Below are positions 55,111 through 63,852 of a stretch of 64,000 nt of DNA, in pieces (positions within the stretch are counted from its first letter, which is position 1; the number at the start of each line of letters is the position of its first letter). Source of the DNA: Rhynchopus euleeides. Taxonomy: Eukaryota > Euglenozoa > Diplonemea > Diplonemida > Diplonemidae. The notes beneath the pieces are model-generated. The model saw nothing but the letters and a program-made list of their open reading frames with translations, did no database searches and was not told the origin of the DNA. The position numbers and the translations under genes were made by a program. The stretch covers positions 62,001 through 126,000 of the forward strand of contig OY723243.1 in assembly GCA_963210315.1 (NCBI GenBank). Direction: 5' to 3'.

Positions 55111-58100
55111 CTAGTGCACCGTGCACCGTGCACCGTGCAGCGCACCGTGTAGCGCCACCCGCGCCGTGTGGATCTCCTCCAGGGAGGGGAGTCGCCCTTC
55201 GTCCGTTAGCTCCTGGCCCACCCTCTCGCGCCTGGCGGGGACGTCCCGAGGTTGCACCCGCTTCCTGCACTGCAGGCACGTGTCTTGCGCCTGCGCCGAC
55301 ATCACCTTGGCACAGATGACGCACTGCCTCATGCCCACCACGCGTAGAGCCCCCGGCGGCAACTCCTCCCCGCGTTTCACATGATCGCTCACATGCTCGC
55401 GGAGGGAGGCCTTCGAGGAGAAGGGCTTGTGTCGGCGGAGCGCCGACCCAGCGCAGGCCGTCATCGGGCAGAACAGCAGCTCCGGCGCGACGCCTAGCGG
55501 GATCGGCGTACTATCCGGCACCTCCGCCGGGCATTCGGGGGCGGCGGTGCTCCACGAGTCGGGGCCGAGTAGCGCATGCACCGCCGCGTCGCGCATCTTC
55601 TGTGCCTGCGCGTGCCCCAGAGTGACCGCCTCGTAGTGGTCGCTCGCAAAAGCGATCACTCTGGTGCGCTGCGTCTCTTGGCCCTTCTTCAACCGCGGGG
55701 GGTCGACGCGAATCAGCGGGTGTGGTCCGCCCGACACCACCACAATCACCGTGTCCCATGCCCCGGCCGCGAGGTGCAGAGCGAGGTGGTCTCCCCGCGC
55801 CGTCTTCGCCAGCCCATCGCGGTAACGCTCTGCCTGGCCAGCCGACTTCAGCAGCCTGGACAGCTGGGGCTTCACAGACTCCGACCCTGCCCTCGCTGCC
55901 AGCTCTTGCCGCATGCGGGCGATGTCCAGGGGCCCTGGGTGGGTGGGTCCGTGGAGGGCCACGAAGAGACAGTCCCTGGTCGCCGCGTTGGGGCATCTCT
56001 TGGCTCCGTACCCCTCCAACAACTCGTCCACACCGCCCCAGGCATCCTCATCGACCATGTCGTGGTCGCCCCCCTGCATTGCCCGTGGGCCCAGCACCAC
56101 ACCCTCCTTGCTTCCCGTCACTCCCTCCGCCAGCAGCATGTGGGCGTGTGCATCCTTCCGCAAGACGCGCCACATGTCTCGGACGACCAGCTCTGTCGCC
56201 TCAGCCTCCCAAACACCCCCCGCGCTGCGAGCCGCCCATCCCGCCGACGTGCCCGCCGCGAGGGCAAGCGTCCCGATCACCGCCCACGGCGCGCCCCCGC
56301 TGGAGGCCCCTATCAGCAGCAGGAGCATGGCCCACCAACCCCTGTCGCCGCTCCATGCTCGTAGGCTGTTCGCCTGCAGCTCCAGCCTCAGCGCAGCTCG
56401 CCCTCGTTCGTTGCGAAGACGAGACCGACACACAGTGGAAGGCACCAGGGGGTCCAGGTGACGGCGGCGGCTGACCCATCGACTGCACCGTCGGGCCGGC
56501 CATGTCCACCTGCGCGCCACTACCCGTCTCCGTCTGAGGCACCCCCGCCATGCAAAGCCTGCCGTCAGCACCCACAGAGCGACGCACAATCCCGCCAGCC
56601 CCTGTGTGGCCACCACCGTCGCTTGGGGCGCCGCCTCCTCGAACCATCCGGCGCACCCCTCTACGGCTGTCTGCACCGTGCCCACGAGATCCGTGCCCCC
56701 TGCCAGACCTCCTGTGGCTGCCCATATCGCCCAGGAGGAGAGCTGCACGGCGCCCGGCCGCTGTCTACCCCAGAATCCGCGCGCCGCTCGTCGACTGCAC
56801 AGCCACACAGCGCACAATACCACCGCCCCTGTCTCTAAGGCGCCGCCCCAGCCACCCGGCGCGGTGGCTGCAGCCCCCCAGAGGGCCCACGCCTCTTTCA
56901 CTGCTGGAGGCAGCCCGAGGTGTCGGCACCTGGGCCAGGGCCCTAGCTTGCTCCCCGCTCGGACCACCTCTCGCACCACCGCCTGAGCGGCCAGCCATCC
57001 AGCTCCCATCAGCAGTGCCCCCGGACCCCATATACCCTCCCACGTTGGCCCCTGGGCCTCCCACCTGGCCCTCAGCAGCGCTCCCCAAGCGGCCTGCGGG
57101 GCCGCCTCCACCCATGGCCAGCGCGTGTGGGGCCCTGTCGCTGCCCACCCCGCCGCCCGCAACAGTCCATCCGCCACCCAGAGGGCCAGCACCAGCAGAG
57201 TGTTGCCCTCGAAGCTGCCGATGTTGTAGCTGTTGCGGTTGTCGAACCCACTTCCGGTCCGGGTGTCCGAGGGCGCCCCGGGGGACTGCTGCACTCCACC
57301 CGGATCGGTGATGGAGTCGTTGTTGTTGCCTCCGCTGTAGCGTCGCACGCCGTCCCCATTACAGGCGCAGAAGGAGTCCTTCAGATCCGTGAGGGTCGGC
57401 TTGGGGTCAACACACGTCTGTCCGTCCCCACCCCGCTTGGACTGTTTGGACCCGCACGCATTCTTCGATAAAGTCGTTGATGCACCGGTGCTGGTCAGGC
57501 TCGGGTCCTTGTCGCAGGCGCAGATGGCGTCGTTCCTACGCGAGTACTTCCTGTTGGGGTCCTTGCAGGCCTGACCGTCACCACACGGCTTTGCCACGCA
57601 CTTGTCGAATGTCGCTTTCGCACCAGTCACGTTCACCGAGTTGTCGACATCACAGGTGCAGATGAAGTCCTTCAGATCAGTGAGGGTCGGCTTGGGATCA
57701 ACAACAGACGTCTGTCCACCACCACCCCTCCCCCCTGACCTCCTCCCTGCCACCACCCAGCCACCACCCAAAGGGGGGGGGGCCCAGCTCCCATTCCACC
57801 CACCACCCGATCCACCCGAGGGGCCCCCAAGGGGGGAGGGGAGAGACACCCGCAGTGCGGGCAGCGATACCGTCGGCCTGGATCCTCGGGGGACCTGGCC
57901 GAGCCAACTCGCGGGGACAGGGGGCGACCCTTTCTGCTGCTGTCGGTGGGCTGGGGCGAGGCCCGGCGGCTTCACCGTTAGCGGAACCGCCGCTTGCAGC
58001 ATGTTGGGGGGACGTGGTGGGCGCGCCGCCGCCACTGCTATCCCGCGAGAGGGGCGCCTTGCCGGCGGGTGAGGCCGACGCGCTCCCCTGCCGTGCAGGC

Positions 58101-58596
58101 AGGGTGTTAGCAGAGGCCTCGCATGAGGCCCCTGCTCCTCTCGCCTGACACGCCCCTCGTCAGGGGCGGCCAGCCCGCGCTCTCCTGCTACCGGGGGCGA
58201 CCCGGGCTGCCACCCCTTCCGCTGCTGTCGGTGGGCTGGGACACGGCCCGGCGGCTTCACCGTTAGCGGAACCGCCGCTTGCAGCATGTTGGGGGGACGT
58301 GGTGGGCTCGCCGCCGCCACTGCTATCCCACGAGAGGGGCGCTTTGCCGGCGGGTGAGGCCGACGCGCTCCCCTGCCTTGCAGGCAGGGTGTCAGCAGAG
58401 GCCTCGCATGAGGCCCCTGCTCCTCTCGCCTGACACGCCCCTCATCAGGGGCGGCCAGCCCGCGCTCGCCTGCTACCGGGGGCGACCCGGGCTGCCTCTG
58501 CTCCAGCGGTGCTGTCGTCAGCACCGCGAGCGCCACCACCGCCAGCGTCGCCACCATCGGGGCCTGCCATCGCCTGGGCGGCTCTCGCCCTACCAT
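55111..58596 (-). CDS. RT-less OTU protein (array copy 6)
   Basis: 1161 residues, no visible difference from copy 1. This is the copy at the outer (5') end of the array. Confidence 0.8.
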   Translation of the reverse strand: MVGREPPRRWQAPMVATLAVVALAVLTTAPLEQRQPGSPPVAGERGLAAPDEGRVRREEQGPHARPLLTPCLQGRGARRPHPPAKRPSRGIAVAAASPPRPPNMLQAAVPLTVKPPGRVPAHRQQRKGWQPGSPPVAGERGLAAPDEGRVRREEQGPHARPLLTPCLHGRGARRPHPPARRPSRGIAVAAARPPRPPNMLQAAVPLTVKPPGLAPAHRQQQKGSPPVPASWLGQVPRGSRPTVSLPALRVSLPSPLGGPSGGSGGGWNGSWAPPPLGGGWVVAGRRSGGRGGGGQTSVVDPKPTLTDLKDFICTCDVDNSVNVTGAKATFDKCVAKPCGDGQACKDPNRKYSRRNDAICACDKDPSLTSTGASTTLSKNACGSKQSKRGGDGQTCVDPKPTLTDLKDSFCACNGDGVRRYSGGNNNDSITDPGGVQQSPGAPSDTRTGSGFDNRNSYNIGSFEGNTLLVLALWVADGLLRAAGWAATGPHTRWPWVEAAPQAAWGALLRARWEAQGPTWEGIWGPGALLMGAGWLAAQAVVREVVRAGSKLGPWPRCRHLGLPPAVKEAWALWGAAATAPGGWGGALETGAVVLCAVWLCSRRAARGFWGRQRPGAVQLSSWAIWAATGGLAGGTDLVGTVQTAVEGCAGWFEEAAPQATVVATQGLAGLCVALWVLTAGFAWRGCLRRRRVVARRWTWPARRCSRWVSRRRHLDPLVPSTVCRSRLRNERGRAALRLELQANSLRAWSGDRGWWAMLLLLIGASSGGAPWAVIGTLALAAGTSAGWAARSAGGVWEAEATELVVRDMWRVLRKDAHAHMLLAEGVTGSKEGVVLGPRAMQGGDHDMVDEDAWGGVDELLEGYGAKRCPNAATRDCLFVALHGPTHPGPLDIARMRQELAARAGSESVKPQLSRLLKSAGQAERYRDGLAKTARGDHLALHLAAGAWDTVIVVVSGGPHPLIRVDPPRLKKGQETQRTRVIAFASDHYEAVTLGHAQAQKMRDAAVHALLGPDSWSTAAPECPAEVPDSTPIPLGVAPELLFCPMTACAGSALRRHKPFSSKASLREHVSDHVKRGEELPPGALRVVGMRQCVICAKVMSAQAQDTCLQCRKRVQPRDVPARRERVGQELTDEGRLPSLEEIHTARVALHGALHGARCTVH

Positions 58597-58869
58597 CGCT
58601 CGTGCTCGTGGGGTTGGGGGTTGGGGGAGTGGAGGGGGATGGATGGTGGGGAACAGAGCCCAAGGGACAAGTGGCCCAAGGGGGAGTGGGTTGTTGTTGA
58701 GGAAGTAACTCTAAGGCCCAACCTGCCCTCCCGGCTCCGCCCGCCCACAAGGTCAAGAAGATTGGAAAGGGGAAAAGGGTGAGGGAAGGGGTGGGATGGG
58801 GGATGCCCAAGGGAGGGAGGGGGGGGACCCAACCAAACCCAACCGACCAGGGAGCACGAGTGTGTATAC

Positions 58870-58923
58870 CAATGAAGTACAGAAACAATGAAGTACAGAA
58901 ACTGTAGCTTAAGAAATCGTTGG
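58870..58923 (-). ncRNA. SL exon, array copy 6, with 16-bp internal duplication
   Basis: 54 nt: it begins CCAACGATTT right after the poly(A) of the P2-like fragment and repeats the 16 bp around TTTCTGTACTTCATTG before the donor. It is the only array copy that keeps the CC before AACG. Confidence 0.8.
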
Positions 58924-59488
58924 TTTTTTTTTTTGGTACCCGGGGGCGAACCGGGGGACTGCTACTCTCCTCCACCTCTGCTCTTGGGGTGTCTGCTGCT
59001 TGTCGAGATGACATGCAGGGCGGAAGCCAACGACACAGTTGCTGTTGGCCACGTGTGGCAGAGGCTAGAGGCTAGAGGGCCGTGTACTTGGCAAGTTCGA
59101 ACAACAAGGGCCAGACCTCTTCTACAGTCTCTCCCCAAATGGCGACCGTTCGAAAAGTCCAGGGCCCAGAACGCGCAAAAAACAGGGTTGAAACAGTCCC
59201 TGTCGAGCGGTTTGCGGGACCGAGCGGGCCATCCCTCCAAACCACTCGAACTGCGGGAGGGAACTGCAGAGGAGGGGCGGAATCGAGGGGAATGGTGGAA
59301 TCAGGGAGCGAATTTACAGGGGTCCGTGGTGCCGTGGCTCTCACACACGTTCTGCTGGTGCCACTCCGAGTTTGTGGCGAACTTTTTCGGACACCACCGA
59401 CCCCCCCAAAGGGCAAGACTATTCACACTGTGCAAGACTCTATTAAGGGGGAGGGGCGGGGGGGGGGACGATCAGATTTGTTTGTTTA
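58924..59488 (-). mobile_element. P2-family 3' end, 5'-truncated, with 11-nt poly(A)
   Basis: Reverse complement of 20234-20796, with few differences (for example the C/G run lengths). Only 3' UTR and tail are present. The tail abuts the SL exon exactly. No clear target duplication is seen. Confidence 0.85.
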
Positions 59489-59536
59489 CACGGTGGCACG
59501 GTGCTGGTGGGAGACCGTCGTGGGAGACCGTTTTTC

Positions 59537-59668
59537 GGGAGACCAAACGGTATCCCCCTTGGGAGAGCATATGATCTCCCTTGGGAGAGCATATGCTCTC
59601 CCAAGGGAGACCGTCTGGTCTCCCGTGGGAGAGCATTTGGTCTCCCGGGGAGACCGTCTGGTCTCCCA
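59537..59668. repeat. Six 20-bp palindromes at ~22-bp spacing
   Basis: Starts at 59537, 59561, 59583, 59605, 59627 and 59648/9. Form: GGGAGA(C/G)C, four bases, G(G/C)TCTCCC; the copies at 59583 and 59605 are perfect hairpin sequences (GGGAGAGCATATGCTCTCCC; GGGAGACCGTCTGGTCTCCC). Two further GGGAGACC half-sites lie at 59509-59530. Candidate transposase-binding array at the left end of the element. Confidence 0.85.
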
Positions 59669-59692
59669 TGTCCGTTGATTTGTGTGGGAAGT

Positions 59693-60379
59693 GGGGTGGG
59701 GGGGGGTCAATTTTTGGGGATGTGTCTGCTACAAAATACATTTTTAATCGAGGGGGAATGCGGGGCGGGTTGGGGTGTGGGAAAACACTCTATTTTTTGA
59801 TCATGATCAGCAAACTGACCCCACACACGTACAAAACTAGCTACTCCTCAGGTGCATAGCACTTCCCCCGTTCAGGGATGTCCCATCGTTTTGCACGGCA
59901 CACACACATGGTGAAGCAGTCCTTCGGTACTCCCTCACCCACATGAAAGAGAAGCTCGTTGTCGCTGGATATCTTTGTCACATGTGGAAGCAATCCCAGC
60001 TTTGATATCCTTTTCAGAAGTGCCGACAAAGGGCCCTTCCATTGATCCCGATAAAAACACTTGCACAGCTTCAGTGCATCGCACGCCAGTATCTTGGGCG
60101 GATCCGTCGTGATCCCAGGCAAGGGTTTGCACACCGATACCCGTGCCACTTCATAACGCATTTGGTCGTGTTCGAAGTTAGTTCCAACTCTGGCTGAATG
60201 CATCTTACGGGTGCTGTTCCCCTGTTCTTGCAGTTCATCAGTGCACTGGATTGGCAAGGCATCAACCTCGTCAAACCAGTGGCCCATGCTGTGCAGATAC
60301 GCGTGTCCCTTCCGCGTTGTCATTCCAGGGATGCGCCATTCGAGGAGGTACATCAGAGCGTGATACATCACTAGTGAAT
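59693..60379 (-). repeat. Left arm of a long inverted repeat
   Basis: Reverse complement of 63314-64000 (position sum 123693), apparently without mismatch over 687 bp. The partner arm runs off the window edge, so the full length is unknown. Confidence 0.92.
59841..60379 (-). pseudogene. Inverted 3' fragment of the transposase-like gene
   Basis: Codes in reverse for the last ~179 residues (LVMYHALMYLLEWRIPG to CYAPEE) of the 525-residue protein. The upstream coding part is missing, so it cannot make the enzyme. Confidence 0.85.
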
Positions 60380-60454
60380 TTGGGGGAAGGTCATTAAAGA
60401 TTTCCCCGCCCCCTCGCTCCACGTTGCTAACTATTCTACCACTCCAGGAGGTCA

Positions 60455-60880
60455 TTCTCAGTACAAGAGGACAGTGTCAGTCCAGGAGGACTTTCTCAGG
60501 ACAGGACTCCTCTAAGTACAGGACTCCTCTCAGGACAGCACTCCTCTTAGTACAGGAGGACTTTCTCAGTGCAGGACTCCTCTCAGTACAGGAGGACTTT
60601 CTCAGGACAGGACTCCTTACAGTCCAGGAGGACCTTCTCAGTACAGGACTCCTGAAAAACCGAGAATCTGCCCCCCTAGAAGTCACATAGCATTTGCAAG
60701 ATTTCCTCCTCCAACCAGCGAAAAGACCAAAAATGTCCAAAAAACCGGTTTTTCTGCGCAGTACAGGACTCCTCGCAGCACAGCACTCCTCTCAGTCCAG
60801 GAAGACTTTCTCAGTACAAGAGGACTCTCTCACAGGCGGTCATTCTCAGTACAGGGACGCCTATCAGGAAGGGCTGCCCA
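60455..60880. repeat. Mosaic of 17- and 19-bp repeats
   Basis: Two word types alternate: ACAGGACTCCTCTCAGT (17) and ACAGGAGGACTTTCTCAGT (19), with variants, in 60455-60655 and 60755-60880. They lie between the left arm and the first gene; no coding signal. Confidence 0.8.
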
Positions 60881-60958
60881 GGCAGAAAACTGAGTGACGC
60901 GTTTAATTGCCCAAAACAAGCTCAAAACCCAAGAATTCCTTCGAAAACGGGCTCAAAA

Positions 60959-61530
60959 GTGAAAAATTGGCCCCAGAAACCGAGAGAAGATGGAACGGAG
61001 AAGCCCCTCATCCACGCCTTCGCGAAATGCTTTGTGTCGTCAGCAGCCAGCACGATCGATCCGGTCACCAAGAGCATCACGAACACCATCCCCATGTCAG
61101 CCTTCCGTGGCCTCCTCGAGACTGCCTGCCCCAAGCTCCACGGCAAGCTGGACAACAGCCCGTTCATCACCACAGCGTTCAAAGAGTTGTTCGGCAAGAA
61201 GTTTGCGCCCAGTGTGAACAAGGGCGCCCACGACCAGAAGCTGAAGGAGAATGATGGTTCTGTGTGGAGCAACCGCACCCGCAACTGCGAGGAGCTCGTG
61301 TTCTACGGAGTCTACGTGCGCGCATTCCCGACAACGAAAAACAAGGGTTCAGACGCATACAAACTCCTGCTGGCTCATGGGAGTGAGGTCCGCATCGGAA
61401 ACGACATGGCTCGACAGTATGATCGCATCCTGAAGGGGGAGAAGGAGGAGAAGGGGAAGAAGGGGGTGTCGCAGAAGAAGAAGACGGATGATGAGGAGGC
61501 GGTGCGCATCACGGGGGGGGGGGGGGGGGG
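60959..61530 (+). CDS. Second element, gene 1, first coding part
   Basis: The open frame codes for AFAKCFVSSAAS...FRGLLETACPKLHGKLDNSPFITTAFKELFGKKF...ELVFYGVYVRAFP...KLLLAHGSEVRIGNDMARQYDRIL and a Lys/Glu-rich end. There is no ATG before 61096 in frame (a GTG is at 60959), so the start may be upstream behind an intron, or at 61096. The frame runs into 19 G (61513-61531) and stops at 61549; one more or two fewer G would join it to the next coding part. Protein not recognised. Confidence 0.5.
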
Positions 61531-62061
61531 GCGTACCCACCCTACATGATAAAGATGGACGAAAAGGCGTGCACTGTCGCCCTGGAGGCATCACTCGCCA
61601 CCATCATGATGAAAGGCGACATGGCCCCCCAGTTCGCGAACCGGACGTTGACCGTCCACTTCAAGAGGGTCGCAACGCAGTGGGCCTACCCACCTTCCGG
61701 CCTCTACAAGAGGCAGCTGACCCTCCCGGATGGCTACGATTACGGTTTAGACCTTGAGGTAGGTACAGCTATTGGCACTACACAACCACCCCCCATAATT
61801 AAATACACTTGCTTATAATCACAGATCTACCGCAATGATGGAGTCACGTTTGTGAGCCTGCCCATTGTAAAGCATGTGGCAAAGCTGCATGTGAGCGGGA
61901 CGCTCGCCCCGGCCACAGGCTTCCTCGACCAGAAGAAGGACGACGAGGAATCGGAAGAAGCGGATGTCCTGGGAAATCTTCCTGTGACGGAGCTGTCTCT
62001 TGACGGCATGGATGAAACCAGCAGCAAGCACGTGACACAGTCGGATTTGGGTGAGCAGTAG
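61531..62061 (+). CDS. Second element, gene 1, 3' part with a 66-nt intron (acidic product)
   Basis: The exon to 61758 reads YPPYMIKMDEKACTVALEASLATIMMKGDMAPQF...RQLTLPDGYDYGLDLE. The intron 61759-61824 has GTAGGT at the donor and ATAATCACAG at the acceptor, is 66 nt and in phase 0. The second exon (61825-62061) reads IYRNDGVTFVSLPIVKHVAKLHV, an acidic stretch (DDEESEEAD) and ends with TAG. Without splicing the frame stops inside the intron. It resembles the acidic exon of the array module in position, charge and loosely in sequence. Role unknown. Confidence 0.6.
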
Positions 62062-62274
62062 TACACCACCAGGACCCACGTATCCACGTGGCCAAAAAGT
62101 GTAAGAATGGCATGATCAAGAGAGAGTTACCGCAAAGTTCAACATCTCGCAGAGTGCAAACCCGCCCCCACCCATCCGAGTACCCACCCCGTCCTTCAAG
62201 TCTTCGAAAATATTGCTCGCATATACGGTCATTTACACAATATACCACCATCAGCACAGTCACATGTTTGCAAC

Positions 62275-63852
62275 ATGGACCCAGGGCTATTAGAAGCCTT
62301 GCGAGAGGGGTTCGAGCATGGCAGGCTGGCGGCCGGGATTTCGGAGCGACAGGCCGCCACGCTCCAAAAGACCGTGAACGACGTGCTTGAGGAACGGGGA
62401 TTCGCCAGGATTTCCCTTGGGATGTCGCGTCACAAGAGCACGCTCAAGAGGGAGCTGCAGAGCGATGCCGGGGCGATGACGGGCAACCTTCCCAACTTGT
62501 GCGAGTTTCTCCTTTCTGGTGTCGACGATGATTTTTTGAACCCCACATCGCCCGACTGCCGCTGCGAAGCCGTCATCCTCAGGGATGATTATAATCCCCG
62601 GAACAGCCACCGCAGAGAAGCGAAGCGGACCCGCATGGCCGTTTCTGTCTTCATTCAGAAGAACAGAAGGATGATGGTTGCGGCCCCCATCACGCTCGTT
62701 GATCTGCCAAGCCAAGATTTTTTCCACTGGCATCTTGCAGATTACCCCAGGCAGTTGGACGCATTGCGGCAGACGGCGGTTTGCGTGAACGGTGTCTCCG
62801 TTACCGTTGACGTGAAGTACGTTGGTGGTGACCACGCTGATCTTTGGTCCCAGTTCAGCAAGATGGGAGGTCAAGGCCACCGGTCAGCCTTTTGCTCAAC
62901 ACCGCGCGATGAGTCTGTTGCTCGGCTTCATCAGTGCAAAAGGTTGAGCATGCGGGCCCTTGATGCGAAGGGGTTCTCGTGTCCAATAGCAAGCGCTTTC
63001 AAAAACGAAGTGTACTGTATCACGCCACCTCTGCATGACACGAAGAACTGCATCGTGATACTGCTGCATATCCTGCCAGATGGGTTCAGGTCACTGCCAG
63101 CGGACGTGCAGCAGCTCACGCAAGAGAACGCTCCTATAAAAAACTTAAAGGGGGCGCAGGCACGCGAGGCTTTGAACACGTTGTGCCATCTCTCGAACGG
63201 TGTACCGCTCACGATGGGCCTACTGATGCAGGGGCTTGTCTTCTTCCGGTATCAGAGCATCGCCTGCCGCTTCTACCTCAGTGACCGGCTGGAGTACCGG
63301 AAGGAAATGCTATATTCACTAGTGATGTATCACGCTCTGATGTACCTCCTCGAATGGCGCATCCCTGGAATGACAACGCGGAAGGGACACGCGTATCTGC
63401 ACAGCATGGGCCACTGGTTTGACGAGGTTGATGCCTTGCCAATCCAGTGCACTGATGAACTGCAAGAACAGGGGAACAGCACCCGTAAGATGCATTCAGC
63501 CAGAGTTGGAACTAACTTCGAACACGACCAAATGCGTTATGAAGTGGCACGGGTATCGGTGTGCAAACCCTTGCCTGGGATCACGACGGATCCGCCCAAG
63601 ATACTGGCGTGCGATGCACTGAAGCTGTGCAAGTGTTTTTATCGGGATCAATGGAAGGGCCCTTTGTCGGCACTTCTGAAAAGGATATCAAAGCTGGGAT
63701 TGCTTCCACATGTGACAAAGATATCCAGCGACAACGAGCTTCTCTTTCATGTGGGTGAGGGAGTACCGAAGGACTGCTTCACCATGTGTGTGTGCCGTGC
63801 AAAACGATGGGACATCCCTGAACGGGGGAAGTGCTATGCACCTGAGGAGTAG
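62275..63852 (+). CDS. DDE-transposase-like protein (525 aa)
   Basis: Starts with ATG 213 bp after gene 1; an AG (CATCAG/CACAG) lies just upstream. Residues 1-60 are helical with a possible helix-turn-helix. Candidate catalytic acids: Asp104 or Asp105 in ILRDDYNPRN, Asp186 in DVKYVGGDHADLW followed by a Cys-containing loop, and Glu395/Glu398 in CTDELQEQGNSTRKMH, which has the E...N...K pattern common at the last acid of eukaryotic cut-and-paste transposases. The Cys-rich middle recalls RAG1/Transib-type enzymes, but I cannot assign a superfamily. Its 3' third is repeated in the inverted arm on the left. No frame damage seen, so it may be functional. Confidence 0.6.
   Translation: MDPGLLEALREGFEHGRLAAGISERQAATLQKTVNDVLEERGFARISLGMSRHKSTLKRELQSDAGAMTGNLPNLCEFLLSGVDDDFLNPTSPDCRCEAVILRDDYNPRNSHRREAKRTRMAVSVFIQKNRRMMVAAPITLVDLPSQDFFHWHLADYPRQLDALRQTAVCVNGVSVTVDVKYVGGDHADLWSQFSKMGGQGHRSAFCSTPRDESVARLHQCKRLSMRALDAKGFSCPIASAFKNEVYCITPPLHDTKNCIVILLHILPDGFRSLPADVQQLTQENAPIKNLKGAQAREALNTLCHLSNGVPLTMGLLMQGLVFFRYQSIACRFYLSDRLEYRKEMLYSLVMYHALMYLLEWRIPGMTTRKGHAYLHSMGHWFDEVDALPIQCTDELQEQGNSTRKMHSARVGTNFEHDQMRYEVARVSVCKPLPGITTDPPKILACDALKLCKCFYRDQWKGPLSALLKRISKLGLLPHVTKISSDNELLFHVGEGVPKDCFTMCVCRAKRWDIPERGKCYAPEE

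Larger units (their letters stand above)
20797..58923. repeat. Tandem array of a 6.2-kb composite (retroelement 5' half + DNA transposon-like module)
   Basis: Six complete units and a partial first one. Spacing of the OTU ORFs is 6258, 6258, 6258, 6192, 6192 and 6258 bp. Each unit holds, from left to right, plus-strand module genes, a 22-bp-spaced palindrome tract, then the minus-strand OTU ORF, leader and SL exon. Copies look identical apart from 66-bp indels at 34280, 36421, 42613 and 48507 and a 16-bp duplication in the last SL exon. Confidence 0.92.

Noticed and set aside
20797..58923. Array as a simple assembly duplication
   Set aside because: Units carry private indels (34280, 36421, 42613, 48507) and a private SL duplication, so they are distinguishable; exact copy number still needs read evidence.
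59841..60455. Separate minus-strand gene of 204 residues
   Set aside because: It is the inverted-repeat copy of the end of the 525-residue gene; the first ~25 residues are unrelated flank.
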